Assembly: GCA_965275915.1 (NCBI GenBank)
Contig: CBDHYI010000003.1
Coordinates: forward strand, 62,001 to 126,000
Direction of reading: 5' to 3'
From: JBDWFY01 sp965275915
GTDB lineage: Bacteria; Pseudomonadota; Alphaproteobacteria; Rhizobiales; Stappiaceae
Length of the DNA: 64,000 bases
In this document: piece by piece, positions 60,690 to 64,000 of the stretch
Position numbering within the stretch: position 1 is the stretch's first letter
Layout: every line of letters starts with the position of its first letter
The notes under the pieces: generated by a model
The model's input: the letters and a program-made list of their open reading frames with translations, nothing else
The model's database searches: none
What the model was told of the DNA's origin: nothing
Program-made: the position numbers and the translations under genes

Positions 60690-61478
60690 ATGGACGGAAG
60701 AATAACTGCTGAAACGCCTGATATCGGAATCGGTCTCATCACCATTGATCGGCCTGAGAAGCGTAACGCGATGACGCCGGCAATGGTCGCTGAGTTCACG
60801 GCGGCCTTCGAACGATTTGCACAGGACGATAGAACTCGCGCGATCATTCTGACAGGCGCGGGCGACAAGGCATTCAGCGCCGGTCATGACATCAAGGCGA
60901 TCGCACCGGGAGATTTGGGGCATCTCTATGAAGAAGAGCACATGCAGGTCTTCCTTCTGCCACGCACCACAGACAAGCCTGTCATTGCCGCGGTGAACGG
61001 TGCTGCCTATGCGGGTGGCTTTTGCATGGCGATTGCGTGCGATCTAAGACTGGCCACCCAGACAGCCAGTTTTGCAGTTCCAGCCGGAAAGTTGGGCGTC
61101 GTGCCGATAGCGGGTCAATCTTCGCGCTTGCCAAGGCTCCTGCCGCAGGCAGTGGTCAATGAAATGGCGATGGCAGGGCGCCCTTTGTCCGCTGAGCGGG
61201 CCGAACACTACGGGTTTGTGAATACCGTGGTGCCGCGAGAAGAGCTCCTGGATGAGGCCTTGACGCTTGCGCGAGACATCGTCTGCATGTCACGCGTCTC
61301 GGTTGAGGGCTACAAGCGCATCTCCCGTGAGGCTTTATTTCAGGGCGTCGATACGGCCGATGCAATGGAATATTGGCTGGCCATGGATGCCGGCCATGGT
61401 GGGGACCTGAAGGAAGGCCTTGCCGCTTTTGCAGAGAAACGCACACCTCAATTTCCGTCAGCGAGGTCTAAGAAATGA
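60690..61478 (+). CDS. Enoyl-CoA hydratase/isomerase-family protein
   Basis: The 262-residue protein has crotonase-fold landmarks: IGLITIDRPEKRNAMTPAMV (N-terminus), AIILTGAGDKAFSAGHDIKA (oxyanion hole) and PVIAAVNGAAYAGGFCMAIA with CDLRLATQTASFAVP (active-site region, about 93-130). It could hydrate an enoyl-CoA or act as a thioesterase/isomerase. It overlaps the MaoC-like gene by four bases. Confidence 0.88.
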   Translation: MDGRITAETPDIGIGLITIDRPEKRNAMTPAMVAEFTAAFERFAQDDRTRAIILTGAGDKAFSAGHDIKAIAPGDLGHLYEEEHMQVFLLPRTTDKPVIAAVNGAAYAGGFCMAIACDLRLATQTASFAVPAGKLGVVPIAGQSSRLPRLLPQAVVNEMAMAGRPLSAERAEHYGFVNTVVPREELLDEALTLARDIVCMSRVSVEGYKRISREALFQGVDTADAMEYWLAMDAGHGGDLKEGLAAFAEKRTPQFPSARSKK

Positions 61479-61948
61479 CTTTGCTAACGCCTGAAGCAAA
61501 GGCCTGGATTGGCCGGCAGATCACGTTTCAAAGTGATCCAATTTCGGTTAGCGATGCACGCTGTTTCATCGCCGCGTCAGGCGATGACAATCCTGTCTAT
61601 GAACTGCCCCGAGTTGGCGAGGACGCGACCGGCACACCCTGTCCGCCAATGCTCTATTACGGCGCAACAAGGCCTTGGGCACCCGCTGACGAATTTAGTG
61701 AAGATGGAACGGTCGCTGAACACAGGCCCATGATCGGCAAGGGGCAGACCATGGGTGGAAGCGTTGAAATGGAATGGCTGGAGCCTCTGCGGGTTGGCGA
61801 TCAACTCACAGGGACCCGCACACTCGCCTCTTTAAACGAAAAGCAGGGCCGCAAGTTCGATTTCGTATTGGCGGAATGGATCACCGAATATCGAGATGTA
61901 GAGGATCGGCTGAAAGTTAGGGAGCGCTATGAGCAGATATTATTCTGA
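61475..61948 (+). CDS. FAS1-like/MaoC-type dehydratase subunit 1
   Basis: The 157-residue protein (MTLLTPEAKAWIGRQITFQS) has the hotdog N-domain of the FAS1-like dehydratase family, with RCFIAASGDDNPVYELPRVG and CPPMLYYGATRP. It overlaps the next gene, which encodes the second hotdog half. The two probably form a heteromeric enoyl-CoA dehydratase/hydratase. Confidence 0.75.
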   Translation: MTLLTPEAKAWIGRQITFQSDPISVSDARCFIAASGDDNPVYELPRVGEDATGTPCPPMLYYGATRPWAPADEFSEDGTVAEHRPMIGKGQTMGGSVEMEWLEPLRVGDQLTGTRTLASLNEKQGRKFDFVLAEWITEYRDVEDRLKVRERYEQILF

Positions 61949-62369
61949 AACCGCCCTCTCGTTGGACAATGCGGCATCCGGTGATGCTTTGGCAGTACTG
62001 CGCAGATGCCCGACCGAAGTAGATGTTGTCCGGTTTTGTGCCGCGATCCGTAACTTTCATAGATTCCACTATGACCAGGATTTCATGCAGAAAAAGGGCC
62101 AGGGCCGCATCATCATTCCTGGTTTCATGCTTGGCAATTGGTGTCTTGAGGCAACCACACGCGGTTTTGAGCCGGGAACTGAGATAGCCGGTCTCAGTTT
62201 CAGAAACACGCATGTGGCGCCTATTGGCGAAACTTATGAAGTTCGTGGTCAAGTTTCGGCGACCGATGCCGGCGGCGCCACATGCGAATTTGAAGTGATC
62301 AATTCACGCGACAAGACAGTGGTGACCACAGCCACAGTTAGGCTCAGGCGCGATTCAAGTGCACCCTGA
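61929..62369 (+). CDS. MaoC-like dehydratase subunit 2
   Basis: The 146-residue protein (MSRYYSETALSLDNAASGDA) includes AAIRNFHRFHYDQDFMQKKG, with the His-rich catalytic region of MaoC hotdog enzymes, and IIPGFMLGNWCLEATTRGFE. GGGAGC lies upstream of its ATG. With the preceding protein it would make a complete hydratase. Confidence 0.75.
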   Translation: MSRYYSETALSLDNAASGDALAVLRRCPTEVDVVRFCAAIRNFHRFHYDQDFMQKKGQGRIIIPGFMLGNWCLEATTRGFEPGTEIAGLSFRNTHVAPIGETYEVRGQVSATDAGGATCEFEVINSRDKTVVTTATVRLRRDSSAP

Positions 62370-62404
62370 CCTAACCCGGATGATCCGACCAGAGGAGATC
62401 GGCC

Positions 62405-63907
62405 ATGAATAATGTAAAACACTACCTGTCCAATGAAGCATGGTCTGGTGAATCTAACCGAACATCTCCAATCATGAATCCCGCCACTGGCGTTGTGATA
62501 GGCGAAGTCACCCTCGCAACCACGGCAGATGTCGATCAAGCTGTTTCCACCGCGGCTGCGGTATTGCCGGAGTGGGCCGCAATTCCTGCAGCAAAGCGTG
62601 CGGCGATCATGTTTGAGTTCCGCGACTTGCTGCGGAAGCACACAGACGAGCTCGCCGAAATATTGTCGGCGGAACATGGCAAAACAATCCCCGACGCGAA
62701 AGGTGAAATTGGGCGCGGCATCGAGGTGGTAGAGTTTGCCTGCGGTATTCCTCAACTCCTGAAAGGCGAGTATTCGGAGACAGTGTCGGTTGGTGTTGAC
62801 AGTTTTAATGTGCGCCAGCCGGTGGGCGTGGTCGCTGGAATAACGCCATTCAATTTTCCGGCAATGGTGCCGCTTTGGATGTATCCCGTTGCAATTGCGT
62901 GCGGAAACACCTTTGTCCTGAAACCCTCGGAAAGAGATCCATCCGTCGTCTTCCGAATAGCCGAACTGCTGGCGGAGGCCGGTCTGCCTGCAGGCGTCTT
63001 CAATGTCGTCAATGGGGACAAGGAGGCAGTTGACGCTTTGCTGGATCATCCAGTTGTTGATGCGGTGAGCTTTGTCGGCTCCACTAAGATTGGCGAATAT
63101 ATCTACCGACGCGGAACGGCCAGTGGGAAACGCGTCCAGGCTTTGTGCGGGGCCAAAAACCATCTGGTGGTTATGCCCGATGCGAACATGGATCAGGTTA
63201 CGGATGCTTTGATCGGTTCTGCCTACGGGTCGGCGGGAGAGCGGTGTATGGCCGTGTCGGTTGCTGTGCCGGTGGGTGACGAAACCGCTGACCGCTTGGT
63301 CGCTGCCTTGGAACCACGTGTACGGGCACTGAAGGTCGCTCCGTATACGGACCCAAGCAGTGAGCTAGGACCAGTCATCTCCAAACAGAGTTTTGACAAT
63401 ATCCATCGCTTGATCGGTGAAGGCATAGATTGCGGTGCAAAGCTTGTTGTGGATGGGCGCGACATCAAACTTCAGGGCTACGAAGACGGATTCTTTGTGG
63501 GCGGCTGTCTGTTCGACAGGGTTACGACAGACATGAGCATTTATCGTGAAGAGATTTTTGGCCCGGTTCTCTCTGTTGTGCGGGCACAGGACTACGAGCA
63601 GGCCGTCGACATGATCAACACTCACGAATACGGCAACGGGGCAGCAATTTTCACGCAGGACGGCGATGCTGCCAAAGACTTTTGGGCACGCGTGAAGATT
63701 GGAATGGTAGGCGTTAACGTACCAATTCCCGTGCCGGTGGCTTATCATTCTTTTGGTGGTTGGAAGCGATCTTTGTTCGGCGACCATCACGTTCACGGCT
63801 TGGAAGGTGTTCGATTTTATACCCGATTAAAGACCATGACATCCCGCTGGCCGTCTGGAATTCGTAAAGGCGCAGCGTTCAATTTTACCAGTGGTAAGGA
63901 CGCGTAG
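62405..63907 (+). CDS. Methylmalonate-semialdehyde dehydrogenase-like CoA-acylating ALDH
   Basis: The 500-residue protein has the ALDH fold with PVGVVAGITPFNFPAMVPLW (about 138-157), the NAD site VDAVSFVGSTKIGEYIYRRG (about 218-237) and the catalytic Cys in GSAGERCMAVSVAV (about residue 281). NHLVVMPDANMDQVTDALIG and EEIFGPVLSVVRAQ fit MmsA. MmsA-type enzymes oxidise malonate or methylmalonate semialdehyde to acetyl- or propionyl-CoA. It ends the operon and would yield a central CoA intermediate. Confidence 0.9.
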   Translation: MNNVKHYLSNEAWSGESNRTSPIMNPATGVVIGEVTLATTADVDQAVSTAAAVLPEWAAIPAAKRAAIMFEFRDLLRKHTDELAEILSAEHGKTIPDAKGEIGRGIEVVEFACGIPQLLKGEYSETVSVGVDSFNVRQPVGVVAGITPFNFPAMVPLWMYPVAIACGNTFVLKPSERDPSVVFRIAELLAEAGLPAGVFNVVNGDKEAVDALLDHPVVDAVSFVGSTKIGEYIYRRGTASGKRVQALCGAKNHLVVMPDANMDQVTDALIGSAYGSAGERCMAVSVAVPVGDETADRLVAALEPRVRALKVAPYTDPSSELGPVISKQSFDNIHRLIGEGIDCGAKLVVDGRDIKLQGYEDGFFVGGCLFDRVTTDMSIYREEIFGPVLSVVRAQDYEQAVDMINTHEYGNGAAIFTQDGDAAKDFWARVKIGMVGVNVPIPVPVAYHSFGGWKRSLFGDHHVHGLEGVRFYTRLKTMTSRWPSGIRKGAAFNFTSGKDA

Positions 63908-64000
63908 AAGGTGGCGGGCCGGCTGGTAGGCGGCAGAACAAGCCGCGCACCGCTCGCCCTTTTGGGCGCCGTCAATGCGCAACTATTCGCAGCCGGAAAC

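Overview
The window looks like part of a large repABC plasmid (or chromid) of an alphaproteobacterium in the Rhizobiales/Rhodobacterales range. The evidence is a complete repA-repB-repC cassette with its antisense RNA and parS sites, a RHE_PE00001-type (DUF1612) protein typical of rhizobial plasmids, high-GC coding sequence and many nested insertion sequences. A marine Stappiaceae-like host would fit, but that is a guess. I saw no tRNA, rRNA or CRISPR array.

Layout. (a) 1-5.2 kb: divergent from a partial membrane-protein gene is a tight operon for the core of an I-type (Dot/Icm- or IncI Tra-like) type IV secretion system: a DsbC-like thioredoxin, then DotI/TraM, DotH/TraN, DotG/TraO and IcmT/TraK relatives. 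(b) 5.2-6.7 kb: a LuxR/LuxI quorum-sensing pair; the luxI ribosome-binding site lies inside a perfect hairpin. (c) 7.0-11.8 kb: repABC with two parS palindromes, an antisense RNA and a small leader ORF before repC, followed by a translationally coupled DUF123 gene. (d) 11.8-24.7 kb: accessory and stability genes. These are a HigBA-like toxin-antitoxin pair, a gene split in frame by an IS200/IS605 element, a tyrosine recombinase with small neighbours, a RHE_PE00001 protein, an SbcCD/YhaO-YhaN-like nuclease pair and the stump of an OLD-like gene. (e) 24.7-30.8 kb: a mobile-element nest. Two inverted, nearly identical IS6-family copies flank a prolyl-4-hydroxylase-like gene, with ISKra4, IS630, IS21 and IS3 pieces, a truncated second DUF123 copy and a VapBC pair.

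(f) 30.9-35.2 kb: a cobalamin riboswitch followed by a flavin monooxygenase and a BtuFCD-type ABC transporter. (g) 35.8-46.3 kb: a glycoside-use locus. It has a CUT2-type ABC transporter with two binding proteins, a PfkB kinase, a GH65 phosphorylase, a beta-phosphoglucomutase-like HAD enzyme and a SorC-type regulator. The likely route is import of a glycoside, phosphorolysis to beta-glucose 1-phosphate, isomerisation to glucose 6-phosphate, and phosphorylation of the other half. (h) 46.6-48.1 kb: a membrane protein and a short tyrosine recombinase. (i) 48.6-52.5 kb: a second FecBCD-type transporter plus a CbiX-like/[2Fe-2S] protein behind a Zur-like box, which suggests a metal- or metallophore-related role. 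(j) 53.0-63.9 kb: a TetR regulator divergent from a Liv-type ABC transporter and a CoA-dependent catabolic operon (ornithine cyclodeaminase-like protein, acyl-CoA ligase, enoyl-CoA hydratase, two-part MaoC-like dehydratase, MmsA-like dehydrogenase).

Taken together, the plasmid couples replication control and quorum-sensing-linked conjugation to a cargo of nutrient-uptake modules. Product names rest on recognisable motifs and operon context. No database search was run.
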